Assembly (NCBI GenBank): GCA_001839685.1
Contig: MLAK01000893.1
Span: forward strand, 70,284-134,283
Source of the DNA: Tritrichomonas foetus
Taxonomy: Eukaryota > Parabasalia > Tritrichomonadida > Tritrichomonadidae
Length of the DNA stretch: 64,000 nt
Direction of reading: 5' to 3'
Positions 45,939 to 55,657 of this stretch are shown here, piece after piece; positions within the stretch are counted from its first letter, which is position 1; every line of letters starts with the position of its first letter. Made by a program: the position numbers and the translations under genes. Below the pieces are notes generated by a model. The model saw only the letters and a program-made list of their open reading frames with translations. It was not told where the DNA came from and did not search any database.

Positions 45939-48173
45939 ATGGGATGCTCAACTTCTACCACGCGGAGGGTTTCTGCCGCTCCACGAGAAGCTGTAAAAGA
46001 AGTTGAGGAAGATATCGACAAGGATCCTCAGAGCAAGCCCAAGCATTCCCATCCAATATACACCCCGTCAGCCGATGTCACAAATGCATATTCGATTTTA
46101 ACCGCCGAAGTTCGTTCAATCAAATGCCCGAATGGGATGATACCGATTGTTTGTTTTGGCACCGAAGCGTTTCCTTTATGTGCTGCCGCAATGTCTCTCG
46201 GTGATGATAAATTGGCAGAAATTCAATTTCCCGTTGCTGCATTTTCGATCAAAAATAATGCCAAAATTTTATGTTGCGCTCATTTTGGAATCCTTACATC
46301 GTCTTATTTCGATTCAGAAGACACTTCAAGATTTGTTAGAAATATCTTAAATTGGATGTGTCCGTGCGGCCTCCTCAAACCGATTTTACTTCTTGATTTT
46401 CCACATAACAACCTCCGCGAGATAAAAACGTGCTTGAGAGCCAACGGAATTCCATTCAAAATAAAAAATACTGAATCTGAAACAGACGAAGTTCCAGAAG
46501 AAGTAATATTTAATGAGTACTCAGTAGTTTTAGTTACAACGGGATATGATGCAGCTGATCCAGAAAAGAGAGAAAAATTGATTGATTATATCAATGCTGG
46601 AAATGGAGTTTGCGTTTTCCAAGTGCCTGCACCACCTGATCAGGAATCTGATGATGAAGCTAAAATTAATCCATTACTTCGTGAGTACGGGTTTGCCTAT
46701 ACTTACTGTAAGTTGTTGAATACGAATTCTGGCCGAATTTCGGTCGACTTCTTCTCTAGTTTTGAGAAAATCAAATTCTGCCATTTCTTAATGCTGACTC
46801 ACAAATTCCTCGAATTATCACATCATACAGAAATTTTATCATCTGAATTAGACGACATTGTCACTTCACTGCGGTATAACATATTAGTTGTTGACAATTC
46901 TGCATCAGAACAATTAATTGACATTATCAATCATGCTTACACACACTTGAAGAAAACCAATTTTATTAGTGATGATGGAATTTGTCCAAACATTAACCAC
47001 TCAATTTTACTTCTCCTTATTAATGAAATTTTTATGAAACTTCCACCTGAAAAAATTAACACCACTTTTGAAAATGTTAAATTCCCAGGAAAAACAGGAA
47101 ATGTTGAATTATCTACATTTAATTTTGAGTTACACATGAATGAAGAGTCATGGACACCGACAGGACTTTGGCTCCCTGCTGGACACCATGCCTATATTAC
47201 TGTAAATAATCCACCTAAGAAATTAAGTGTCCAAATTGGCTCACATACAATAAACTTATTAAGCAAACAAGGCCCGTGGAAGAGATGGCCATATATCATA
47301 ATGACATTTCCACTTCATGATGGGAAAAATGAAGTTGTTTCACCTTTTGGCGGAATTGTTTATATTTTAGTGAATGAGCTTGACGAAAGTTTTCAAAATC
47401 CACTCAGTATTTCATTCGATGGTTTCACAAAACATCCTCGAGCGGTTGTAACTAAACCAGAAATTTATGAAAACACAAAAAACAATGAAATTCCATGGGG
47501 TGAACTTCGAACAAAGACAATTATCTTCACTTTACCGAATGAGTCATTAAAAGCAATTGAAGATTTTCAAGTTTTTGGTGATCGTATTGATAAAATTGTA
47601 ATGATGATTCTAAAATTCATGTGTTACAATATCAGTCGACCTTATCGAATTGTTTTTGATGTTGAAACAATTGACGGACATCCTGAGTATACATATCCTA
47701 TTGTTTTATTGAAAGATAGTATAAATGACATCATTATTAATTTTATGAAACCAACTAATGGACTGTTTCAAATGATTTCAGCAATTGCGGTTGTTTCTAT
47801 TCGTGAAAATTATTTTGAAGATACAACTGAAAAAGCAATTGCTGCTTTGGTAGCAACAGTCATTTTTAAGGAGCTTTTCCCTGGTTTTGATCCATTTGTA
47901 TGCAAGTTTGAATTGCCAACACTGTTTCCTGAACTATGGGTTATTCACAGCCAGATAAATTCAATAATCATTCCACAGCTACTAAACGAATCACAAGATC
48001 CTGAGGCAGTTTTGTATAATTCTCCTGAAGATATGTGGATTAGATTTGTGAAAGATTTAAGTTATAGAGGGAAGTATAACTTCTCCAAATTGATGGAACG
48101 TGCTAAACCAATACCGATGAATATCATGAGTGTATTGAGTGAACTTCCAGTGCCTCCCATTCGAAATATTTGA
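45939..48173 (+). CDS. TCAF/M60-like protein, probably N-myristoylated
   Basis: A 744-residue protein related to the TRPM8-associated factors TCAF1/2 and the wider M60 (enhancin-like) peptidase family. The N terminus MGCSTSTTRR is a textbook myristoylation plus palmitoylation signal, so membrane anchoring is likely. Residues about 55-270 form the glutamine-amidotransferase-like N-terminal part (PIVCFGTEAFPLCAAA, DYINAGNGVCVFQ). The M60 part has TGLWLPAGHHAYITV, LSVQIGSHTINL, SPFGGIVYILV and PWGELRTKTIIFTLPNESLK, matching TCAF closely. The zinc site HExxH, seen as HELGR in human TCAF, is FQMISAIAV here, so it is not a metalloprotease. The C terminus is helical. A role at the plasma membrane is inference. 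Confidence 0.85.
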   Translation: MGCSTSTTRRVSAAPREAVKEVEEDIDKDPQSKPKHSHPIYTPSADVTNAYSILTAEVRSIKCPNGMIPIVCFGTEAFPLCAAAMSLGDDKLAEIQFPVAAFSIKNNAKILCCAHFGILTSSYFDSEDTSRFVRNILNWMCPCGLLKPILLLDFPHNNLREIKTCLRANGIPFKIKNTESETDEVPEEVIFNEYSVVLVTTGYDAADPEKREKLIDYINAGNGVCVFQVPAPPDQESDDEAKINPLLREYGFAYTYCKLLNTNSGRISVDFFSSFEKIKFCHFLMLTHKFLELSHHTEILSSELDDIVTSLRYNILVVDNSASEQLIDIINHAYTHLKKTNFISDDGICPNINHSILLLLINEIFMKLPPEKINTTFENVKFPGKTGNVELSTFNFELHMNEESWTPTGLWLPAGHHAYITVNNPPKKLSVQIGSHTINLLSKQGPWKRWPYIIMTFPLHDGKNEVVSPFGGIVYILVNELDESFQNPLSISFDGFTKHPRAVVTKPEIYENTKNNEIPWGELRTKTIIFTLPNESLKAIEDFQVFGDRIDKIVMMILKFMCYNISRPYRIVFDVETIDGHPEYTYPIVLLKDSINDIIINFMKPTNGLFQMISAIAVVSIRENYFEDTTEKAIAALVATVIFKELFPGFDPFVCKFELPTLFPELWVIHSQINSIIIPQLLNESQDPEAVLYNSPEDMWIRFVKDLSYRGKYNFSKLMERAKPIPMNIMSVLSELPVPPIRNI

Positions 48174-48314
48174 ATGTTATATTTTGTTTGTATAAATACT
48201 GTTTACGAGAATCTTACTATTCTTCTTCTTATTTTGGATATAAATTAATATTAAAATATTATTTTTAAAACAAAAAATAAACATATAAGAGTCAGAGGTG
48301 ATTTCAAACAATAT

Positions 48315-49619
48315 TTATAGAAGTTTGGATGTTCTTGTTGATAAAAAACCATTCTTTCCTTTTATTTTAAGCTTGAGATAATGAATCACAAAGCAAAGAA
48401 ATACAAACAAATTCATTTCAATGATTGGCATATAAGATGGGATATAATATGGGTCAACTTTAGCTGAGTTAACTTCCTTCATCATTGCACCAATTGCCCA
48501 ACTGAGTTCGGCACCATTAAGCATTCCGCTTTTCACAACAAAGCTTCTTGAGAAATCAAACCCAAATCCATCACTCAAAAATGTTGATTGAAAAGATCCA
48601 AAGAAGCAATAATTTTTAAGAAAAGGATTGGAATTGTATTTCTTATTAAGATAAGTCCAATTTGATGAACAAAAATCAACAGTGGAAGAGATAAGCTGAT
48701 CAATTGTTGAATTTTCGATTAAACCAAAAAATTCATTTGTGTAATAAAAAGAAGCCATTCCATAAAAGTTCCTAATACTTCTAGTTTCATTTGAGACATC
48801 ACGTGGGATAATATCAATTGATTTAATTAAGTCCTGGCACTTTTCAAAAGAACCAGTTCCTTCAATTGACTCAGTGATATAACCAGATGGAAAACATGGA
48901 TTTTTATTCAGATGTAAAATTCTCTTCATTGCTTGATTTACACCTAAACCAAGCATCGAAGTCCCAAAAATTGTATAAGCTTTACCATTCAATAAAATTC
49001 TATGTAAATTTTTCTTTTCTTTTGTTTCAAAAGCAACTTGTATTGATGCACCACCCATATCAATTGAGCCGCAAGTGGGCTCTGTTCTATTTAAGAGATG
49101 TTGAACAGATATCCAGCCATAAATTGCTTCTTCTGCTCCAGACATAATTCTGACATTTTTTCTCAAAATTTTGAATGGTGAATTCTCAGAAAGATAATGA
49201 AAAGTGTTTTCGATGATTTCTCCTTGTGAAGTAATCGAAAGCATTCTGAGACCAGCTGTTGCATAAATATACATCTTTGTTTTTGGGAGAAATTCAGCAG
49301 GAATGATTTTTGAGACTTTTTCAATAATTCCATGAAAAATATTCGGAATTGCATTTTCATCTGCTGCTGCTTTTGCCAATGGCGTGTGGCTTTTGATGAC
49401 GGCTCCTTTGTGCCAATCTGGGTATGGCTTCACGTGCGGATATTTATCGTTGGAATCCCAAGAAAAAACGTGGGCGCGGGTCCCTGCGCTCCCAGCATCG
49501 ACCATAATTCCGTAGTGAATTCCTTTATATCCAAAAACGTGAAAAGAAAAGAAGATTACAAGTTGGAACAAAACAAAAGAAAGGAGAGCTAGGTCAATTA
49601 TTTCATTAGAAATGGTCAA
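48315..49619 (-). CDS. Ectonucleoside triphosphate diphosphohydrolase (GDA1/CD39)
   Basis: A 434-residue NTPDase that hydrolyses extracellular or lumenal nucleotides. The apyrase conserved regions are all present: ACR1 DAGSAGTRAHVFSW, ACR2 IYATAGLRML, ACR3 SGAEEAIYGWISVQHLL, ACR4 SIDMGGASIQVAF and ACR5 GAELSWAIGAM. A membrane segment lies at each end (LALLSFVLFQLVIFFSFHVF and MNLFVFLCFVIHYLKL), as in CD39-type enzymes. Coordinates give the open frame from a TTG at 49619. There is no ATG before the N-terminal anchor; the next in-frame ATG is inside ACR1. A missed first exon, a non-ATG start or a sequence error are possible. The enzyme is well known as a surface activity in trichomonads. Confidence 0.88.
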   Translation of the reverse strand: MTISNEIIDLALLSFVLFQLVIFFSFHVFGYKGIHYGIMVDAGSAGTRAHVFSWDSNDKYPHVKPYPDWHKGAVIKSHTPLAKAAADENAIPNIFHGIIEKVSKIIPAEFLPKTKMYIYATAGLRMLSITSQGEIIENTFHYLSENSPFKILRKNVRIMSGAEEAIYGWISVQHLLNRTEPTCGSIDMGGASIQVAFETKEKKNLHRILLNGKAYTIFGTSMLGLGVNQAMKRILHLNKNPCFPSGYITESIEGTGSFEKCQDLIKSIDIIPRDVSNETRSIRNFYGMASFYYTNEFFGLIENSTIDQLISSTVDFCSSNWTYLNKKYNSNPFLKNYCFFGSFQSTFLSDGFGFDFSRSFVVKSGMLNGAELSWAIGAMMKEVNSAKVDPYYIPSYMPIIEMNLFVFLCFVIHYLKLKIKGKNGFLSTRTSKLL

Positions 49620-49843
49620 TTGTTAACTTTACGAATATCTTTTCATAACAATTAGATAGATAACTATCAATCCAGACATTTTAATTTTCTTTTTTTTAAT
49701 ATAAAAATTACCGAATTAAAAATAGAAAATGAATGAAAATTAGGAATAAAAAAAAAATTCGGGAATACAAACAATTTATGAGCTTAATAGCTATATATAA
49801 GTACAAGGAAGTGTTTTCTATTCATATGAAAACACAAAATTCA

Positions 49844-52315
49844 TTAATCTCTATGAAATGTGAGATTTCTATTTCTTTTCGGTTTTTTCGCTTTATTTAA
49901 CTGATCTTGAAGTTTCTCAATTTTCTTTCTATAGTGTTCCTTAATAATTTGTTGCTGTTCAATCAGTTCTTCTTTAAATTGTTCAGTTAATTGCTCAGTT
50001 ATTTGATCAGCTACTTCTTGTTGCAAAATTTGTTTTTCTTGTTCATGTTCTCTTGCAACTCTCCTTCTTTCTCTAAATAAAGCTTTTGACACTGCTTTTT
50101 CCACTTCGAATTTTACAGCTTCACTAACTCTTTCATTAATCTGAGCATCAACTTGCTCTTGAACAGCTTCATCTCGCATTTGTTCAAATCTTGCAATCAT
50201 TCTTCTTTTTGTATCATTTTGAACTTCAAGGATTTTCTTTTTGGTTTCGATTTGATATTGTGCCATTATTTCTTCGATTTCATTTGCCATTTCTTGTTTC
50301 TTTTGTTTTTCAATTGCTTTAATTTCTAATTCGTTTTTAATGATTTGTCGTTGCATGATAATTTCATATTTTTTACTTTTTTCATGTTCTTCATCATATT
50401 TTGATTTCATGACTGTATTAATTTCTAATTGTTTTCGTAAGTTCTTTTTATTTTCTTCATTTTCTTCTGAAATTTTTAAAACTTCAGATTTATATTCGTC
50501 AACTAATCTTTTTAGTTCTTCATTTTCAATTTGCATTTGTTTTATATCATGCTGAGCTTGTAATTTTACTCTTTCGTTTTCATCTTTCATATTTAAAACT
50601 TTTTCGGTCATTGCTTTTTGCTTATTTTGGAATTCAATTTCATTAAGCCGAAAATAATATTGAACTTGTTTATAGTCTTCCAATTCTTTGGGTCCCATAA
50701 AATCTTTAATGTTTTGGAGAGTCATGTTTCTGGAAATTTCAGCAACTTTTTCAGATACTGCTTTATAAGGTTCTTGCATTCTTTCAATTTCTTCTTTAAG
50801 TTTAAGATTTTCTTCTTTCATTAGCTTTAATTTATTTTCATCGTCTGCATTTTTCTGTTTTGCAACAACCAACTTTTTGACTTGTTCGTCAAGTTTTTCC
50901 CATGCCTTGTCTAGTTGTTCTTGTTCACTCTTAAGTTTTAATTCAAAGGTTTTAAGCTCAGCTTCAAGAATTTCAAGTTCTTCTTCGTGGTCTTTATTCA
51001 TTTGCTTTTTTATTTCGTATTCTTCTTGTATATCTTTGGCATTTCTTTCAATCATAATCAATCGTGCTTTTTCTTCCATGAATTCAATCACACGACGATC
51101 AAATGCTTCTTGTCGACTTTCCATTTCTTCTCTTTCTCTTTGAATCATATCATTTTGATCTTCAATGTGTTGTTTTTCGAATTCAATAAATTTTTCTTCT
51201 TTTTTTAATGGATTTTTTAAATAATCTTGGGATTCTTTATGAAAAGCATCTTTTTGTATTTCAAGTCTTTTCTTTTTCCGCTCAAGTTTTTCTCTCATTC
51301 TTGCCAGAATTTCCATTTCTTCTTTAATTTCTGCTTGTCTTTCTTCATTCCTTTTCACTATTTCATCAGCTTTTTTTGTTTGCGCTTCAATATATTTTTC
51401 TTTTCTTCTTAATTCTCGCATCCTTTGATCATAATTTTCGAATTTATCACGAAAAGCATCTTCTCTATCTGTAATTTTTTGATCTCTCAAAATCAATTCT
51501 TCTTTTTCATTAAAAAATAGAGCAATTCTTTTATCAATTGCTTCGAGTGTGCTTTCATTCTCTTTGAGTAAGTCTTGGATATGCTTTTGTTGAAGCTCAT
51601 AATAATCTTTTTCTCTTTCAAGATTTTGCCTTTCAGCAACAATTGGATCAATTTCATTGTAAATTTTCTTTAATTCATTTTCTTTTCGACTAACTTCATT
51701 TTTATGATCTAAAAGTCTTTTTTCCATTTCTTTTTGTTCATTTTTGGCCATTTCTATCGTTAAAGCTAATTCTTTTTGAATACTTTCAAAATTTTCTCTA
51801 TCTTTTCTCAATTGTTTTCTTGAGTTATGAATTTGCTTTTCTCTCAATTTTTGTCTTCGCATTGTTTCATTTAATTCCTTTTCAAGTGCCTCAAGTTCTT
51901 TTTTACGTTTTTCAATTTGCGGCTTGATTCGTTTTTGGAGTTCTTCAAGTTGGTTTCGAGTTGCATTCAATTCTTCTTCAGTTGCTCTTTCCTTTTTAAT
52001 TATATATTCTTTTTCACCTAAAAAGTCAGCAAGTCTTCGAAAAAATTTTAATTCGCGATCTTCCAAGTCTTTTTGAGTTGCTAAAAGTTGATCGGCCCTC
52101 ATAGAGAGGATTTTATCTTCGAGATCACTATCGTTTTCTGTTTTGCCCAGAGTTCCTTCGTTATCGGAAAATAAATGAATTGACGAATCATTTAGATCCA
52201 AAGTTTTTCTGTTAGATTTCGTGGTTTTCTGAGCATCATCGGATTTATCGGCTGTATTTGAAGAATCTGATTGGTCTGGATTTTTTTCTGAATCAGAATT
52301 CGATCGATTACTCAT
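49844..52315 (-). CDS. Long coiled-coil protein
   Basis: An 823-residue protein from the ATG at 52315 (the frame opens two codons earlier at a GTG). The first 65 residues are acidic, Ser/Asn-rich and disordered (SNSDSEKNPDQSDSSNTADK). From about residue 85 to 815 it is almost uninterrupted heptad coiled coil, rich in Glu, Lys, Arg and Gln, for example KRKKELEALEKELNETMRRQ. The last residues are basic (KAKKPKRNRNLTFHRD). There is no motor or membrane domain. Proteins like this build filaments or scaffolds of the trichomonad cytoskeleton, but no specific family can be named from a coiled coil alone. A TTGACCTT motif lies in the shared spacer upstream. Confidence 0.85.
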   Translation of the reverse strand: MSNRSNSDSEKNPDQSDSSNTADKSDDAQKTTKSNRKTLDLNDSSIHLFSDNEGTLGKTENDSDLEDKILSMRADQLLATQKDLEDRELKFFRRLADFLGEKEYIIKKERATEEELNATRNQLEELQKRIKPQIEKRKKELEALEKELNETMRRQKLREKQIHNSRKQLRKDRENFESIQKELALTIEMAKNEQKEMEKRLLDHKNEVSRKENELKKIYNEIDPIVAERQNLEREKDYYELQQKHIQDLLKENESTLEAIDKRIALFFNEKEELILRDQKITDREDAFRDKFENYDQRMRELRRKEKYIEAQTKKADEIVKRNEERQAEIKEEMEILARMREKLERKKKRLEIQKDAFHKESQDYLKNPLKKEEKFIEFEKQHIEDQNDMIQREREEMESRQEAFDRRVIEFMEEKARLIMIERNAKDIQEEYEIKKQMNKDHEEELEILEAELKTFELKLKSEQEQLDKAWEKLDEQVKKLVVAKQKNADDENKLKLMKEENLKLKEEIERMQEPYKAVSEKVAEISRNMTLQNIKDFMGPKELEDYKQVQYYFRLNEIEFQNKQKAMTEKVLNMKDENERVKLQAQHDIKQMQIENEELKRLVDEYKSEVLKISEENEENKKNLRKQLEINTVMKSKYDEEHEKSKKYEIIMQRQIIKNELEIKAIEKQKKQEMANEIEEIMAQYQIETKKKILEVQNDTKRRMIARFEQMRDEAVQEQVDAQINERVSEAVKFEVEKAVSKALFRERRRVAREHEQEKQILQQEVADQITEQLTEQFKEELIEQQQIIKEHYRKKIEKLQDQLNKAKKPKRNRNLTFHRD

Positions 52316-52548
52316 TTGCACGTTTATTTTTTTTTTTATTCAAAAAATTTACCTAAAAATACCGATTATTGATGGTGAAATTCTCTGACATCACCAAGAT
52401 TGAAAATTTTTACTATCTAATCCTGGAGAATACACGATTTAAGTCATAGTAATGATAAGTTTTTAGAATATTAAACAATTGACCATTTGGGGAATTTCCC
52501 TGAGGTATTTAAATCAACCCATTTTTCTCATTTGAAAGGCCGAAAAAA

Positions 52549-52556
52549 TTGACCTT
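52549..52556 (-). promoter_or_regulatory. TTGACCTT motif in divergent spacer
   Basis: Complement of AAGGTCAA, 51 bases before the ATG at 52607 and about 230 bases upstream of the divergent coiled-coil gene. TTGACC also occurs near 52480. A regulatory role is inferred from recurrence. Confidence 0.3.
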
Positions 52557-52606
52557 CGTAGGGAAATCCCTTTGGGATTTTGGTACAACCCAATTGTAAT
52601 TCTTTT

Positions 52607-55600
52607 ATGTTGTCCAATATTTATCAAAATGCAGCAGCCCAATATGCAAAATATTCTCCGATACAAAAATCATGCCCTTCCAATATCATAAAAATAATCA
52701 ACAATAGAAAGGGTGATGTTACAACATTTGATTTTCTTCCTCCAAACAAACGTTTTGTTTCTGTTTCAATGAAAGAAGACAAAAATAATGATGAAGAAAA
52801 AAATAATGATGAAGACAAAGATAATGATGAAGACAAAGATAATGATGAAGACAACGATAATGATGAAGACAAAGATAATGATGAAGACAAAGATAATGAT
52901 GAAGACAAAGATAATGATGAAGACAAAGATAATGATGAAGACAAAGATAATGATGAAGACAAAGATGACGCAAAAAAACAAACTATTAATTCATATGTTT
53001 TAACATCAATTCATCATTTCTTTAGTGGTTTTACACATTCTTTAGCAATTTCCACAAGCAATCTCGATTTATCACACATTCTTAAAGTTGCATCGCAACA
53101 TGAAATTCCAATTCCCAAAGTTATTCAAACAATGAGTTCAAATCCTTTCATTTCTCTTATTCATAATGGTGAAAAATATTTTATTTTTGATTTAAATAAA
53201 TATCCAAAAACCCAATGGACAAAAATTGAAAAAACATTTTCTATTTGTTCATCTGATCTTGAAGAGCTTATGTTATTCTATCAAAATCAGTTTTATCCAG
53301 AATTTTTTACAGCTATTAATTATTTCCTTGATAATTTGATTCAAAATCCTTATGATAGTTTCTTTAGTTTTTGGAATTTGAATAAAATCACTGATTTTAA
53401 AGACGATTTAAATAATTATAAAATTCCAAATCAAAAAATCAATTCATCAGTTTTTAATTCAGTAACTTATAATATTTTGATTTTAATTGGACTTCTTGGT
53501 TTTTTGAAGATTTCAAATCATCAATTTAAAAAATCTAATGATTTCTTCTCTTTTTTCAAATTTATTCTTCCTTTAGATGAAACAATAGTTAATCATATTC
53601 TTGAATCATCATTATTTAGTTTTCATGATTTTCCAATCGAAGAAAACGAAAAGTTCAAAAATTTCTTTTCATTATTTTTAAATTATTCAAACTCATGTTT
53701 TCCAATCAACCTTTCAAAAGAAAAACTAAATGAACCAAATAAAGAAAAAGAAGAATATAACGAAAAATCATTCATTATTATTTCTATTTTTGAACAATAT
53801 CGAATTGAAACAAATTATTTAAATCTCCAAAAATTGTTGGTATTTGGCCGAGAAATAAATCGACTTCATCAATTTAAATTCAATCCGAATAAATTTTTCT
53901 TTGTGAATGACAAAGATTTCAATCATTCAAATATCGATATAAATATTCATCATCGCTTGTTACCATATGCCTCAATTTTATTAAATCCTGAAAATCAATA
54001 TTTCAATTTTCAGCATGTTTGGAATTCTGGAATCATTCAAAGAAACAATGTAATGATGCATTTTCCTGCAATGTTTTCTATTCCGAAATCTGAACCTTCA
54101 GGGTTTGTGATTCTTAAATCCTATCCAATATTTTATAATATGATTCAGCAATTTTGTTTATTCCAAAACAAAAATCTTTCATTTATGGGAACACCAGGAA
54201 TTGGCAAAACTACTATGTTTATTTATATTATCTTAAGATGGTATCAATTAAATGATCTTCAAAAGATTAAAACCATATTCATAAAACCAAATAACTTTAT
54301 AATCAACACTCCTATTATTTTGTTTTTCCGTCGTGATCAAGATGTTTTACATTTTGGTTTAGTCAAAATAGATATCTTCACCGCCATGTGGAGCCAAAAT
54401 GTAAAACCATCTTTTAATATATCTCTTTTCCCAGATGGTTCTTATACCTTCTCAGGATCCTGCCACGAATTCGAGATTGATATTACATCAACACTATGTA
54501 TATTTGATGAATATACCAATAAAGAACGACCTGTTGACTTTAAATATATACTTGTAAATTCAATAGGATCTCAGATCAGTTATTCAAAAGACTTAGAAGC
54601 GTTATATTATTCAATGATGCCAACTATAGATGAAATGAATATGATTTCATCCTTAATTAAAGACAAAGCAGTTCAAGAATCATTTCATCAAAAACGTTGT
54701 TTAATTGGATCAAATATTCGATTTTGTATCAGTCCAAAATCATTCAACCAAATCAAGCATGATATTAGAACTTTAATGAATACTATAAGGGATAAAACGT
54801 TTTGTGATTTATTAAACAATCCTTCATTAATTCTCTCAGAGAATGTTGCTTTTATTCGGTGTTTTTTCACTCAAATATTCCCAAAAATCCCTGATGATTT
54901 GGATCTATATTATTATTTTAATTGCTCTATTGAGAAACTCACTAATTTTTCTTCATATGATATCAAAATTCCATCTCTCACAATTTGTCAATATATTAGA
55001 GATAATTATATTTTAAAGAAACAAATGATAAGGGACATGATTTTATCTAGTTTTGACACGCTATCAAGTTTGCGAAGATCATTGTTTGAACTTGATCTTC
55101 ACAACAAAATGAAATATCAACAACAAAATAAATTCCGAACTATTTTATTATTTACTAATGATACCAACCAAGCTGGTACACAAGTAGAGTTTACATTAAA
55201 TCCACAATCTCTTGAACCCCAAATTGTTGAAAATGCCAATGATCTTTTCACATCTGATAAACCGATTATTTGTTATCTCCCATCAAGATTCAACGAACCG
55301 GGCATAGATTGTGCATTTAAAGGAGAAATTAATGGGGAAATGACTCTTATACTCCTTAAATATGCAGTTTCTGATTTACATAGTTTTCATTTAGATGTTT
55401 TTTCTTATTATTTGAAATTGATTTCTCGATATTCACGAACATTGCCAATCGAATTTTGGATTGTAAATCCAAATTTGAAATTTAATTTTTCTTTCAAGAA
55501 TATTAAAGGATATTATATTAAAAAAACACAAAAAAATAGACGAAAAATTGAACCATATTCCCCAGTGAAGGTACAAAACAAACAGGGAATCAAAAAATTA

Positions 55601-55657
55601 TTTGACAATTTTACTAGGAAATATCCTTTTCGACAAGTTTGCTTGCTTGATGAATAA
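52607..55657 (+). CDS. Large P-loop NTPase resembling Crinkler/RHS-type effectors
   Basis: A 1016-residue protein. An N-terminal tract at about residues 57-120 is built from DKDNDE hexapeptide repeats. A long AT-rich, Asn/Phe/Ile-rich region follows. FMGTPGIGKTTMFIYIIL (about residue 526) is a Walker A motif, and TLCIFDEYTN (about 630) is a Walker B-like motif. Near residues 895-930, the block NEPGIDCAFKGEINGEMTLI and then LLKYAVSDLHSF recalls the nuclease-like domain after the NTPase in Crinkler (CRN) and trypanosomatid RHS proteins. Those families are described as NTPase plus restriction-nuclease-fold effectors derived from transposons. The usual Gln/Glu of the last motif is replaced here. 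The frame opens at a TTG at 52580; the first ATG is used. Confidence 0.65.
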   Translation: MLSNIYQNAAAQYAKYSPIQKSCPSNIIKIINNRKGDVTTFDFLPPNKRFVSVSMKEDKNNDEEKNNDEDKDNDEDKDNDEDNDNDEDKDNDEDKDNDEDKDNDEDKDNDEDKDNDEDKDDAKKQTINSYVLTSIHHFFSGFTHSLAISTSNLDLSHILKVASQHEIPIPKVIQTMSSNPFISLIHNGEKYFIFDLNKYPKTQWTKIEKTFSICSSDLEELMLFYQNQFYPEFFTAINYFLDNLIQNPYDSFFSFWNLNKITDFKDDLNNYKIPNQKINSSVFNSVTYNILILIGLLGFLKISNHQFKKSNDFFSFFKFILPLDETIVNHILESSLFSFHDFPIEENEKFKNFFSLFLNYSNSCFPINLSKEKLNEPNKEKEEYNEKSFIIISIFEQYRIETNYLNLQKLLVFGREINRLHQFKFNPNKFFFVNDKDFNHSNIDINIHHRLLPYASILLNPENQYFNFQHVWNSGIIQRNNVMMHFPAMFSIPKSEPSGFVILKSYPIFYNMIQQFCLFQNKNLSFMGTPGIGKTTMFIYIILRWYQLNDLQKIKTIFIKPNNFIINTPIILFFRRDQDVLHFGLVKIDIFTAMWSQNVKPSFNISLFPDGSYTFSGSCHEFEIDITSTLCIFDEYTNKERPVDFKYILVNSIGSQISYSKDLEALYYSMMPTIDEMNMISSLIKDKAVQESFHQKRCLIGSNIRFCISPKSFNQIKHDIRTLMNTIRDKTFCDLLNNPSLILSENVAFIRCFFTQIFPKIPDDLDLYYYFNCSIEKLTNFSSYDIKIPSLTICQYIRDNYILKKQMIRDMILSSFDTLSSLRRSLFELDLHNKMKYQQQNKFRTILLFTNDTNQAGTQVEFTLNPQSLEPQIVENANDLFTSDKPIICYLPSRFNEPGIDCAFKGEINGEMTLILLKYAVSDLHSFHLDVFSYYLKLISRYSRTLPIEFWIVNPNLKFNFSFKNIKGYYIKKTQKNRRKIEPYSPVKVQNKQGIKKLFDNFTRKYPFRQVCLLDE
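52778..52969. repeat. 18-bp tandem repeat encoding DKDNDE
   Basis: About ten copies of an 18-base unit, GACAAAGATAATGATGAA, inside the large P-loop gene. Copies near the start vary more than those at the end, which are nearly identical. Because the unit length is a multiple of three and has no stop in other frames, several long shadow ORFs exist on both strands. Confidence 0.9.

Noticed and set aside
52624..52981. Minus-strand and alternative-frame ORFs over the DKDNDE region
   Set aside because: Produced by the 18-base tandem repeat, which lacks stops in several frames; not independent genes.
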